The notes beneath the pieces were generated by a model. The model was given only the letters and a program-made list of their open reading frames with translations, made no database searches and was not told the origin of the DNA. From Taxillus chinensis (taxonomy: Eukaryota; Streptophyta; Magnoliopsida; Santalales; Loranthaceae), in assembly GCA_023512835.1 (NCBI GenBank), contig CM042092.1:11099498-11163497 (forward strand): a stretch of 64,000 bases of DNA, given 5' to 3'. The position numbers and the translations under genes were made by a program. Position 1 is the first letter of the stretch. Every line of letters begins with the position of its first letter. Shown here piece after piece: positions 1 through 13,100 of the stretch.

Positions 1-1110
1 AGATATAGTTATATTATTTGTTTTCAAGCTTTTAAATATCAAGTATACATAGATGTATTTTATTTAATATATAGTTATATATTAAATAATATATATTTCT
101 TGTGCGCTTCGCTTCAATAAAGCGAGCGCTTTTTTTGCGCTTTGCGCTTAAAGCGACAGTGGTACCCTGTGCGCCTTAAGTGCGCCTAGCGCTTTTGACT
201 ACCTTGTATAAAACATACCTAAACTATCTAGGCAAGTCACTTAGATGCCAATTACTCCATCTAGGTGCTAGAGAGTACCCCAGCCACTTAATGTAGCCTA
301 AAAATTTTGCAACCTTGGATAGTTATATAATGTTCATGTGGTGGAGCTTGGAATGCTAGGCTGTTTGAGGATCGCACGCTTCACGTGGTAGAGCTTAAGG
401 CTTTTGTATTACATTCTCTTCTTGGGTGGCTCCCTGCTTCGGATTGCTCTCGTTTTTCTTGTATTGTGGATATTGTTGATGGGTGTTCTTTTTGAGTTGA
501 GTGTTGCTCGTTTGTTGTTTCTTGTTCTTATGTTGTGTTCTCTCTTAGTGCACATGTTGTGTACTTCATTTTTAATAAAGTTTTTATTACTTCTCAAAAA
601 AAAAGTTATATAATGTTCATGGATATGGACAAGAAAAATACACAAACATACTACAACAATCTGACTTTCAACGTCTGAGCAACAACATATAGTATATTGA
701 TTTATTTATTTGATTTTTTTCCTTCATAGGAAAAACTCTAGCTATTTATCCAAGAAATGTCATAGAAATTGGGGAACTATTAATAATCAACTTTCTGACT
801 ACTCTTCGAATATAGTTAGTAATTAATCTTTGAATATAATACTACTTTAGTGATGTTTCCTACATTATAATGATACAGGACATTTTTGTTTTTGTGTTTG
901 TTAACATCATGATGATAAATTAAACGGTTGCTAACTCTATCATTTTGGCGGAAGGGTTGTATTTAAAACAATGACAAATAGATTATTAAATGTGTATTGA
1001 TTCTGGACTGGGGAGGTCATTTCTAAGATTCATGTTTTCTTTCTTGTTATCTAGTTATAAGAAAAAACTCTCGTGTAATTCTTTTCCTTTTTTCTATATT
1101 TGTGTTTCAG
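1..1110. other. Intron sequence upstream of the first visible CPSF160 exon
   Basis: No coding exon is recognisable before 1111. The CPSF160 protein should begin about 110 residues earlier, so this stretch is probably intron. It holds a GCGCTT-rich hairpin-like segment near 100-200 and a short LINE insertion at 339-603. The rest is plain AT-rich sequence ending in a pyrimidine-rich acceptor at 1109-1110. Confidence 0.6.
339..603 (+). mobile_element. Short 5'-truncated LINE insertion with 18-bp target-site duplication
   Basis: The 18 bases agttatataatgttcatg occur at 321-338 and again at 604-621, directly flanking this segment, and the segment ends in a run of A. That combination is the signature of target-primed LINE insertion. 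The body reads in one frame as NARLFEDRTLHVVELKAF followed by VLHSLLGWL, resembling the C-terminal tail of plant L1-type reverse transcriptase proteins, followed by a GT-rich 3' UTR and AATAAAG. It lies sense to the CPSF160 gene inside an intron. Only about 265 bp were inserted, so it is dead on arrival. Confidence 0.8.
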
Positions 1111-4100
1111 GCTGCATGCTAATGTTGAAACAATTGCGGTATTATCAATAGGTAGTGGTGATGGTCACAGGAGAAGAGATTCTATAATATTAGCGTTTCA
1201 AGATGCAAAAATTTCAGTATTGGAATTTTGTGATTCAGTCCACGGTCTTCGTACAAGGTGAGTTATAGATTGGTCTTTTTAATATCTTGTAAGACACAGC
1301 TAATGATAAATAATATGAGGGCTGAATAATGTGTCTGCTCTCAGTTGAATATTGATTACGTTCACAGTGCAGATTTTTGTAGGTAATATTGACTTGTTGC
1401 AATTATTCTGTCTTTCACACAATGCAAAGCTGCAATTTAAAGAAGTTTCGCTTGCTTTTGAAAAAATGAAAGTGCACTCTGTTGGGAAAATTTGCAACTT
1501 AAGTGATTTTAAGTCTGTATTTTGATGCAGTGATCACTGTTTCTGTGGACTGGTCTGTATGCTAATTTTGACTCAATTTAGCATTGTAAGTGATAATTTA
1601 AAACTGCTTGATTGTTTTTCTTCTTTGTGGTTTTCCAGAAAATTCTTATACTTAGATTCATGTAAATGAGCCAGGCCAGGATTATATTTTCTTATGTATC
1701 CAGTAATGTTTTGGGGTATCATTCCTGTTTTGCAGATGATTGTTTGTTTTGCTTAATTTGGTTTCCCTTTTCTTATATTCTTCTCCTTTCCAGTTCTATG
1801 CACTGTTTTGAAGGCCCTGAATGGCTTTATTTGAAAAGAGGCAGAGAGTCTTTTGCAAGAGGCCCAATGGTCAAGGCTGATCCGCTGGGAAGGTGCAGTG
1901 GTGTTCTGGTTTATGGTCTGCAAATGATAATACTTAAGGCTGCCCAGGTTTCTTGCCACTTAAACTATTCTCTTTTGTATGTATTGCACTTATGAGAGGA
2001 AACATTGCCCCAAAGTTGTTGTTAAGCTGTTTTTAGGAGATTTTAATTATGGTTTATTAGCATTATTGCCATTGCTTTCAAATTATTGTGGACTTTTCTA
2101 GTTACTAGCATTTTTTATTTTAAAAGTAATAGGATGTTTCCTGTCCAAACTTAGCTGTTTGCTAAGTTTTACTGGATAACAAGAAATTTCCGTAATATGG
2201 GGTCTCTTGTTTTTAATATGTAGGCCATTGTGGCTCAAAACACTCATTGAACTGTTCATGATTTCCATTTGCTGGCTCGACATATTAGGGACAACTTCGT
2301 TTAGTTAATTTGTAGCCAGAGCTTCAGTGGAGTAGAGTGTTTAGTGTTATTATGGAATTTGGGAGAATTTGGAAATGTTGAGGTTGAGTCAGGCAAGATT
2401 CGGATGATTGTTTTGACCGGTTATTTTTCCAAACTATAAAATGTTTGTTTGATTGGAAAGGGTCCAGTTCAGTGGAATGAATTGCTTAGATAACCACATA
2501 CAGTACAATTGTTCCTATAGGTTAAAAAAAGAAGAAGTTAGGAAAGCATCTAGGAATGAGTCTCAATTTGCATTATGTTGGCGTGTTGATTTTCTTTGGA
2601 AGTAGAAGTATTTTTTTTGTATAATACGTGTATTTAAAATGATTTCATACATTTTCAATCTTGAACTGCGGGTTCTAGGTTGGCTCTGGTTTGGTTGGGG
2701 AAGAGGATGCTTTTGGTTCTGGTGCTGCAGTTTCTGCTCATATTGAATCCTCATATATCATCAATTTTCGAGATTTGGACATGAAGCATGTAAAAGATTT
2801 TATATTTGTACACGGTGAGACCTTGTGATTAATCTTGATTACAGCTATTTATTATGTACTATATGTGTACCATGTGCTATTTAGGTGGTCGATGATTTCC
2901 TTTCTTGCTGAATAATACTTTTGCCTACTATATTTAGTGTATAGCTGTTTATTTTTCGATAGGAGAAAAGAATTTAGTGACACCAGAAAGGTGATAGATT
3001 ACAACGGACACAAAATCAGTAAAACACACCACTCATCTGAGCAATCAAAATTACAACACAGTGTCACATCCACCAATGCGGCCCAAAGCTCCCCTTTGAC
3101 TGCCCAAAAACCATTAACATTACCTTCAAACAAACTTTTATTCCTTTCTCTTCAAAGAACCTTAAAAATAAAAAAAGGAATGTCACACAATAAGTTTTTA
3201 ACCTGGTCCTGAGCTTGCACACCAACCCAAGCCGCAATTTCAAGATCCATAGAACTTTTGGTCACCCATTGCAAACCTAACATGGCATAACATAACTTGA
3301 TGTTCTCTCTTGCACTCATACACAATGGGTGCCGAGTCACCAGCTACAACCCTGTCGGTGAAGATAGTCCATAGCGAGAACTTTGCCCCAAGCAGCCCCC
3401 AAAAGCAAAATGAGGAGGGATCTTAACCATGCAAATAGCTGACCACCTAGGATAAACAACTTTGCTTGTCGAGCCCTACCCGGTTTGAAGTCTGAAACAA
3501 TTACCCATAGAAAAAACCCTTTGCCTATTACCACACCAAACAATTGCATCTTGCAATTTGTGAGTAGAATGGCTAGAGTACAAGGCAGCAAAGAAGGCAA
3601 GATGTCCTCATTCTCTTATTCTTGAGCATTACAAGTCAAACAAATGTCCTAGCTATTTCCATCACGAAAGGCTGCAATCAGATCTTCTTTGCTCTCAACC
3701 AACCCAAACATAATGGGGAAATCCTCCCTTAACGGTTGAGTGCCACACCGATATCCTCCCAAAAGGAAATGGTCGTGTCATCTCTCGGATTCCAATGGGC
3801 TGTTCCAAAAATAGAGCAAATAACCTTCCCTGACAAGCTCTCGTGCTTATTCATAAAGTACCACCTCCACTCAATGAGCATAGACTCATTAATTGCACAA
3901 TAGAATTAATCACCAAACCATCCTCTTCCACTGGCTTTTGAATAAACTCCCATTTGACTCCGTGGAATTTAAAGTTATTAGTAGAGTTAAGTTATTAGTA
4001 GAGCTTGCCAAAATAAAACACCATTGAATCATCTCCATCCGTTTTGCAACTCTTGCAGGGATCCGAAATAAGAAAATATAGTACACTAGAATGTTTGAAG

Positions 4101-7100
4101 GTCATTTGGAAGGCCAAAGTTTCAACCCGGATGGCCTTATTTGTTTGGGAAGCAGCATGGGGTAAAATTATCAATCTTAGCTAGCTCCAACATAGGGTTA
4201 TTCTGATGGTGAACTACTGCTCGATGTGCCAACAAACTATGTAACAAGTTGATCATCTACTCCATTGTTGATGAGGTTTATAGCTACACATGAAGTTTAC
4301 ACCTATTCCCCTACATAGATGAAATAAATTTTCACTTAAATATCCTAAAACACCCTCCCACCAGCCTGTTGCAGATGATGGCCCCCCCCCCCCCCATGCT
4401 GCCCTATCAGCTCCTCCACAACCGATGGGCTCCCTTGCTCCTAACCTAATGTGAAGATGCCCATGCCCTGTGAAGATTGTAGCACGATTCTCTAGAGGTT
4501 AAGGTCACCCATGGTCTCTCCGATGGCATTAAAAGGGATTTTTTTTTTGGGTTTCTAAAATCACCAATCTCACCATGTCACCCATTCCTCTAGTCCACTT
4601 TCATAGTAGTCACCAGCGAATCTTCGAGGAAACCAAAATTAAGACAAGACTTGGCGTTTGTAGGGGTACCAATTAGTTTGTCCAACACCACAATTCGATT
4701 CCTTCTCAAATTCCCAAAGACAACCCAGGAAAATGGAACATCTTTATGGGAGAATGACACTGCTTGGACCAGTCGTGCAAGCCTCCAATGGCACAAACAC
4801 GTCAGTTGATGGGCCGTTGGGACTGTACTCTTAGAAATTTGACCTCACCACCTAGAATGGGGATTCCGTTCTCGACAACGTGAGACATGTATGCCCGTAT
4901 GGATTTCATGACGAATTGGAAGACGTGCAGCATGGCAATGGTGTCTTTGGCTTCCCCCCTGCTACCAGAGAGCTCCAGTGGCGTCCAAATCTGAACCGAC
5001 AAAGAGAATAACATGTAAAAGAATAATAGATTATTTTGTTTAATACATTTTAATAATTATGAAAATATTTTAATAATTTAGCCAATATATTACTCTGTAA
5101 TATATTAAAAGTAATGGATCAATCCATTTCGATTTCCATGTCAATTATATTTTTTCCATTTTGATTCTAGTGTACCAACAAATTCTATCGTTGTTATAAT
5201 TTTGATGGTGATTTCTTGGGTCACTTGGAAGTTTCACGGTTGTCTTATTTTTGTGGATATTGAAAGTGATTTTCAAAGAGCAAACGGGCCTTGTTTTTAG
5301 ATGTAGCTATTTGTTGTAATTTTTCTTGGTTAGGTAGACTCATTGATTCCCTTTTGTTTCGATGTTTCTCGCTTGCCCTTGGTTGGTGGTTTTTAATAAA
5401 CCTTCTTCCATTGGAGAGATAAGCATTCTAGTAGTTGGCCAACCTTCGGTCATATCGCTCGACATCAGGATCCCAAACCATTGCTGACTTAGTTGGAGCC
5501 CCCAATGGTAGTCCCAAATAAGTAGATGACGAGCTAGTGGTTGTACACCCCAACAGACAAGCGACAACTATCAAGCCCCTCATCTACAGCCAGGAACTCA
5601 CTCTTAGCCAGATTAGAATGCAGCCCTGACACTAATTCCAAACATAAAAGGACAGCCCTTAAATTAATGATACTATCAGCCTCGGCATTGCAGTTGAGAC
5701 ACCTTGAATGTGTCTTGGCCTTTGTCCCGCAATGCCCTTCAGTAGCCAATGAGACACTGCACCCTCCACCATCTCGCTCCACAATTCCACAACAAATAAG
5801 AAAAAACCAGAGGATAGAGGATCCTATTGGCAGAGACCTTTGGAAGCCCAGAAAAAGGAGGTGGGTCCTCCATTAATATATAGCTGTTTCCTTTTCATCT
5901 TTTAGATGATATTTGGTTTTTGTAATGGATGCACTCCCTAATAAATTCTTTCAAAATGTGGAGATTTCACTGGCAGGAAGGAAAGTTGCTTCCTAATATA
6001 AATACTACGGAAAGAATCTATTGTCCTAAGATATGACCCTATTAATTAGCAACTTTTGTCCTCTTGTGCTTGTCTTTTGAGGCCAATGCTTTGGATCACG
6101 TCCTCACGCAAGAACATTGTTTCATATCATTCAAGGGCTGCATGGTTGGTAGATGAATTGTTTTGGTTTTCATTTTTCAAAAGTTAAACTATATTGGTGG
6201 GGAGTTGTTAAAGTTAAAACATGGACCTAAACCGATCTGAGATTGAGTTGTAGGTTGATTAGCAATGAAGAACATGTACTTGCACCTTATGAATATCATT
6301 TTTATTTGTAAAATTTTCAGGGTAAGTTTTGTCGATGATCAGTGGAGGAGCTACTCATGGCCTAGCATGGACTCATGCCCACGCTGAAATTTGGCTCAGG
6401 GTTAATATGTTGACCAACTACCCACTTTTGTGGCCATGTCGTCCAATACCTCTAAGAAAATGGCAAATATCTATTAAGGGTTCCACCACTAAAATCATGC
6501 GCTTTCATCTCGTAATCAGCGTCTACATTTTTTTTCTCCAAAATTTTATAAATGACATGCCAAGAGGAAATTGCAATTAATGTTATTTTATGAATAACAA
6601 ATAATTAAATTGAGGAATCAACAAGAAATCCAAATCTCGTGGGTGCTGATAAGAGCAAAAAGAGACCCACACAATAAAATAGGATTGGATTTGAGAGTCC
6701 TCTCGTCACAGTCAGCTCATTGTAACATTTAAATCTCTACATAACCTTAGATCTTTTCCAAGTCCACGAATTTCAAGGAAATGCTCCATGTGTACTCACA
6801 AACTCAGTCTAGGTGTTAATCACATACAAAATAGGCTAGTGCTTGGAATTGAACTTTTTTGCCCATCAACTCCCTGGACGATCTTAGGTTGCCCACCCTA
6901 AAGTAGTTTACTGGCTTTGCCCCTGTTGATTATACCAAAACATTACCTCGAGTTCATGAGTTTAAGACCTGTAACCAAATTTTAATATACCAATACATGC
7001 CACCATGACTTTTTGCTAGCAAGGTTGTTAAAATCAAGATTTTATCTATGTATTTCAAGTAAGCTTGTTGTCAAAATCGGAATCTACCAAACTTGGAGGT

Positions 7101-10100
7101 AAATGTGTAAAATCGGGTAAAGTTGGAATTTTACTCTCACTCAGGCATTGATTCCTGCTACTTCTGTTTCATTCATTTGGAAAGCACCATTGCTCTCCCT
7201 AGCCTTTCATCTTACTCACCTCTCTGCCCCTCTGCTCCAGACCTGCTGTCACGTAGGGGTTGTCCTGCCACTTCTCTTTTGTTTTTTTTAGGTTGGACGC
7301 GTCTTTCAATTCGTTGGTACTGTTCTATCACATATTGATTGTACCAACCTTTAATTTCCCTCTGTTTATTCAAACTTAGTGCGTAATATTTTTAATTTTA
7401 TTTGTAGTTTGTGAAATATTTAATTGATGATTTACGTTAAATTAATTAATTTCTTTGTGTTATCGAATGTTTAGATTTTAATTAGTTAATTACTTAATTT
7501 TAATAGTGAATTTTTAACATTCTTGCTCTGAGGATCATAATGCTAGTATGGATTATGAAAGTGTAAATTAAAAATCAAATTAACAAGCCTTAATTCTAAT
7601 AAAGTGGAGTATTTGATTCAAAACATGAATCCTTTTCTTTCAAAAAGTCATATCAGTTATTATTTTTTATTCCAAATCTAGCAAAAAAAATATGAAAGTG
7701 TGATATTGTTATTGTCTTTTTGAATCTTAGAAAGCTCATAGAACTTCTCTTCCTTTCGATATATGGGCTAATGAATTGTCAGTTTAAATTGGAAGTAGAC
7801 AAACCCATTGTTTGCTGCAACTTTTCGGTAATAGACTGTTACTCTCTAATCAATAGTATTATTCTTGTGCTTGGAATTGGTCTTTCGCGAATGAATGTAT
7901 CTTAATTATTTGTCTTGCATTTATTTGATTAAATACTGATAAAAAAATAAATTTGGGACTAAAGGTTCAACAAAACCGTTTTTCCTCTTAGAAGTTTGTG
8001 TTGATTTTAAGCTGCTGTGTGCCTGTGTATTATATTGATTTGTTATTGAAAATTTTATATGAATTGATGCATAGGTTACATTGAGCCGGTGATGGTAATC
8101 CTTCATGAACGTGAGCTTACCTGGGCTGGTCGTGTTTCATGGAAGCATCATACTTGCATGATATCTGCACTTAGTATCAGCACAAGCTTGAAGCAACATC
8201 CCCTTATATGGTCTGCCACTGTAAGTTTTTAGCTCCTTTCATGATGTTTGGACATCAGTCAAACATATGGCATTTCATTACTTGGAAATTTTATAATGAG
8301 ACATTAACCTATGTCTGTCCCAATAGTTCAGAGCAAGGTATCTCTATCATTTAGCGAGGTTAAAATTATTTGAAAAGTAACTATTGTATTTATCTGAAGC
8401 AATCAATATCATAAAAAAGTACCCAAATGGTGTTTTTTTGATTGTGTATTATTTGTAGTGTGTAAACGGACTGGCACCAAGATGGCCTAAATGAGTTGGC
8501 TCATTTAGTCTCGTAATTTTTATGGACTACAAACTGTACCGGTCCGCAGACCAGGCTGTTTTTCAACTTTCATGGGTTTATTAATGAATTTATGTAAAAA
8601 AAGTATCAAAGTCTTATCATTACAATAGAAAGATTCAATTGAGCAAAACAAGACATTAAATCATGAAGTTGTAGTTTTAGTCATACATTATAATCATGTC
8701 ATTCATCAAAACAAAAGCAAATAACACAATAGTAGTGAGTTGTGAATGGCTCAAATGATGTAAAATTTCAATCGGGAGTGCGGCTACCAGGATTGTGTTG
8801 GCGCCCCAATCGGGAGTGCGGCTATCAGGTTTGGAGTTTTTACTCCCTTCTCATGTCTACTAGGATTGAGAGCTTTCCATGGCGGGATATCTGGAAGTTG
8901 CCTTCTTCGCTTGGACAATAGTCCTGGGCAAGATTCTGACTATTGATCATTTCAGGTGGATTTCGCTCTTGTTAGCTGGTGCTATATGTGTAAGGCTTTA
9001 GCTGAGTGCGTGGACCATTTGTTCCTTCATTGTCCTTATGCTAGATTGCTAGGGGGTTATGGGATATGGTTTTGGACTTGTTTGGGGTCTCATGGGTTTG
9101 TCCCTTCAAGCATTGGTTGGGTGAGCCGTTACTTTCTATAGAGTCTTTGGTGTGAGCGAAACACGTGTGTGTTTGACGTTCGGGAGTGGACTGCTGTTGA
9201 GTTCTTTGTTTTTTTTTTTTGGTCTTTTGGGGGACGGATTGTATGCTTTAGGTGGGTTACGTTTTTCTTTCACGCGAGATGTTGTAAATGACTGCTTCTT
9301 TTGAGTTGATTGTTGAAATTTTACTCTTCATGCACTTTTGTGCGCGATTTTCTCTAATAAAACTTGTCTTATAAAAAAACTTACAGCCTACACATTTGTC
9401 GAATAGATACTATTTGAACAATTTACTTATTTATTTTGTCATCATTTTCATAATATTTTAAACCTACAAAATAATAAATTATTAGTTGAATAATATTTCA
9501 TTAGACTATTTACAATTAAAAAAAACCACCCTCAGACGGGAGTAGAATGATAAAATTTTTGAGTTGCTTCCGTGATCAGACTCTAAAAATGTAGGCTTTT
9601 TGGATAGACGAAAATAGGACATTATTGATGCATCGTTGGAGATCTTTAATATATAGGCATTTTTTCTTTAACTTTGCAGAATCTTCCCCATGACGCTTAC
9701 AAGCTTCTTGCAGTGCCATCTCCAATCGGGGGAGTTCTTGTGATTGGTGCAAATAGTATTCATTACCATAGTCAGGTACAACTTTATTTGTTTATGTTGT
9801 CTTGATTGTATCTTTTATTTTAATTGTTTGGGATCTTCTATTAATGTGCCGAACATTGTTGTCTGTTATCTGTATGTTCCATTTGAATTATTGCTGACAA
9901 TAATCTCGTGGCTGCGCAGTCTGCTTCATGCACGTTGGCTTTGAACAACTTCGCTGCTGCTACTGATAGCAGGTCACACTTTCAACTCTTTTTCCTTATA
10001 ATTTTGTCTCTGTCTGTGTTTTGGTTTAACTGGGGAGTTTCATGCAATGAGCTTCGTACAGTTCAAATTTCTGTTACATGTTTTTTATGTTTTAAGTAAT

Positions 10101-13100
10101 GAGGTAGAGGACCCAAACATGGCACTGAAAGACTCTACTGAGTCAAAGATGGCTGTCAAGAATGTAAAGGAGGTTAGGATTGGCTGTTGGTCAGATCTTG
10201 TATGGATTTTACATGGGACAATAGATAGGTGGGCCTTGCAGCCAAGCTCCCTTCTGCTTTTACACATGTGGGCCAATATCCATGGGCCTGTGTTTACCCG
10301 AGACTTTCCATTGGCCTGTAAATCCTGAAACAAGTTTAGAGCTTGCATGGGGTGGGGTGGGGAGTTGGGTCCCTCTCTTCATGCTTATCATGTAAGAATC
10401 CTTAGTTTGAATGGGATTTCCACTTTTGTTTTGAGATAGTGAGAATCTAGACTCTCTTGGACGGATTTATTAGCTTTAATTTATCTTTTCAAAGTTCATT
10501 TGGATGTCAACGTAAGCTCTGGACATCGTTCTATAATTTTATAAATTCTTAGAATAAGAAATACTTATATTTTGCTAATAAATATCACTGAACTTGAAAG
10601 CATTGATCCTTCCACATGGTGGATTTTTAGTAATTGTATGCTTGGTGATGATTTGCATAAATAAACGTTGTTTACAAATCCGCTTATCCTTTTACTCAAA
10701 AACTACATGAATTCATAATTTTAAAGGGATGTTCTGTTTTGTTCCAGTCAAGAGATGCCAAGATCTGGCTTTATCGTGGAGCTTGATGCTGCCAATGCTA
10801 CATGGCTATCAAATGATGTAGCTGTGCTGTCAACAAAAACAGGGGAACTACTTCTCTTGACGCTTGTCTATGATGGAAGGTATGCGGTTGCTTTTTATCT
10901 TGTACTCTTCATATAAAGATTTAATGACAATTCATGATCTAGTAAGGTTTACTGTCACATATATTTATAATATTATATTGGATTATGATACTAAAGCCTT
11001 ACAATATGGGGAACATGGCTAATACATTCGGTATGTTATTTCAATTTTTTTTTTAGCAAAATGTATTAGTTGAGTCATGATTGTTAACCATGTCAGATTT
11101 CTGTTGTGTTTACTCAAATTAAATAATTTAATAAGTGGGTATGTAACTGGTTAATATCCTATTATATATTAATCATATATGGATACATGTGTTGAGTACT
11201 TTGATTAAGATTTAACAATAATTTAGAGATAAATAATAAAATTAATCAAACTTTAGCTCAAACAATTGAAGTAATTAACTTGAAAGTCGAATTTTACAAA
11301 AAACTTCAAAGAATAAATTTATTGACTTTTATGCTCTTATAATAATTTATGCAAAATAAAAATACAAAATTACATGTAAAAAGGAAATTAGGCGAAATTG
11401 CTCGTTGCGTAGTGCTTGGAGCTTCCTTTTCTCTTTTGCATGGATGTGTGTGGCTTGTGACTTTTATGCCCCAACTTTCCATTGCACGAGTCGTGGACTA
11501 CTTGTTGGGTATGCCAGGCATCTGTTTCGTGCATGTTAAGTTGTGAGATTTTATCATTTTTCCACCCTTCAAGATTGTTTGTGTCTTCATATATTCACCA
11601 TCTTCCCAAACCTCTTTCCTAGGAACATCAATCATATGAATGTCAAACTTTGGCAAATCCTTCAAAACAACATTCGGATTTCCTTTAATTAAGGTTCAAA
11701 AATACAAAATGCAATATGGTATGGATTCGATGTCGCACGCCGAGATAGGCACCTCAACCGTCAACGATAATTTTTTTTAAACATATAAAATAAATGAAAG
11801 TTATGGAAAATTAGTTTAAAATAATAAAATTATACTAAAATTATCAAATCAAGTCTTATACTCTCACTAAAATTTTAATTTAAGCCTCTAGTTATACATC
11901 AAATCCAAATAACTAATAACTTAAATGGACGAAAGTTGGATCCCAATATGGTTAATCATCTTCATTATTGTATAAGTCATTCATCTCTGATTTCTTTTTT
12001 GTTACAATGTCAATGACTTTTCCTTTTTCATATCAAAACAATTTGAAGTAACATATATATGTATATATATATATATATATGAATTTATAGTCTAATATAT
12101 AGTTAAACCACTTCATATAATTATTAAACATTAGTGAACTGACATGAATATCGAACACTATCTCCTTGTGTGCCTCTACTTGGTTCACGTGTAGAGGTTT
12201 TATTTATATCATATTTCTCAACTATCCACTCATCATAAGTCATTACTACTTCGATGCGGCTACCTCTGCCTATTTCACCCGAATGAAGCAGAGGTCGACA
12301 GATCAGTGCAATGAGGTGCTTGTTCCAATACGGATAACCTTTGAGGCAGTTGAGGCGCCGCCTCGGCTTAGCCTGTATTTTCGAACTATGCCTTTAACGC
12401 TGAAATTTGTAACACCGGATGTAATTTCAAAGAGCTTATCATGGTGGTAGCCTCCTATACATCACTTCAAAACTGCTCTTATGCCATCTCCACTAGCATC
12501 ATTATAAACATCAAATGGCTTTTCAAAATTTGGCAGGGTTTGTGTCATGGCCCTCTTCAGGTCTCCAAAAGCTTTCCTAGCTTCCTCAGTCAACTTGAAA
12601 TTGTCTAAAACTGCCCTGCTCATGGCGCCTTTTGCCCTCATAGTCTGCTTCGTCTGTCTTTAGCTCTCTTCTCTGGCCATAATCTGATCTGTACTCTCAG
12701 TTCACTCTCTTTGTCAATCCATCTAACTCCAACCCATCATCTATCTCCCTTTCAGCGTCATGATCGTGCAAACAACGCTCTACTACCACAAGTCCACTCT
12801 CCACACGTCCACCATGCCTAGGTGGGCCGTTGTTGGGATCATAGTTCTTAAAGTGTTGCCTAGGCGCTGCCTGGGCGACTAGGCACCTAAACATAACTAG
12901 GCAATGATGTGCTTGGGTTTTACGGAAAAAGGCTGCGGCCCAATTGTATGTAGGCACTATGGCGATTGCCTCGTCCAGGAGACAACTTGGGGCGAGGTTT
13001 ATTTTAATATTTATTTTCAAAGCAAAGGCCATACAAGTAATTAACTGAAAAGTTAACATTTACGGAAAACTCCAAAGAATAAGCTTATTGAACTCTTCGT

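Noticed and set aside
12061..12080. TA run at 12061-12080, and similar runs at 29513-29532 and 35217-35240, as possible origins or matrix attachment sites
   Set aside because: They are simple dinucleotide microsatellites, common in AT-rich plant DNA, with no supporting structure.
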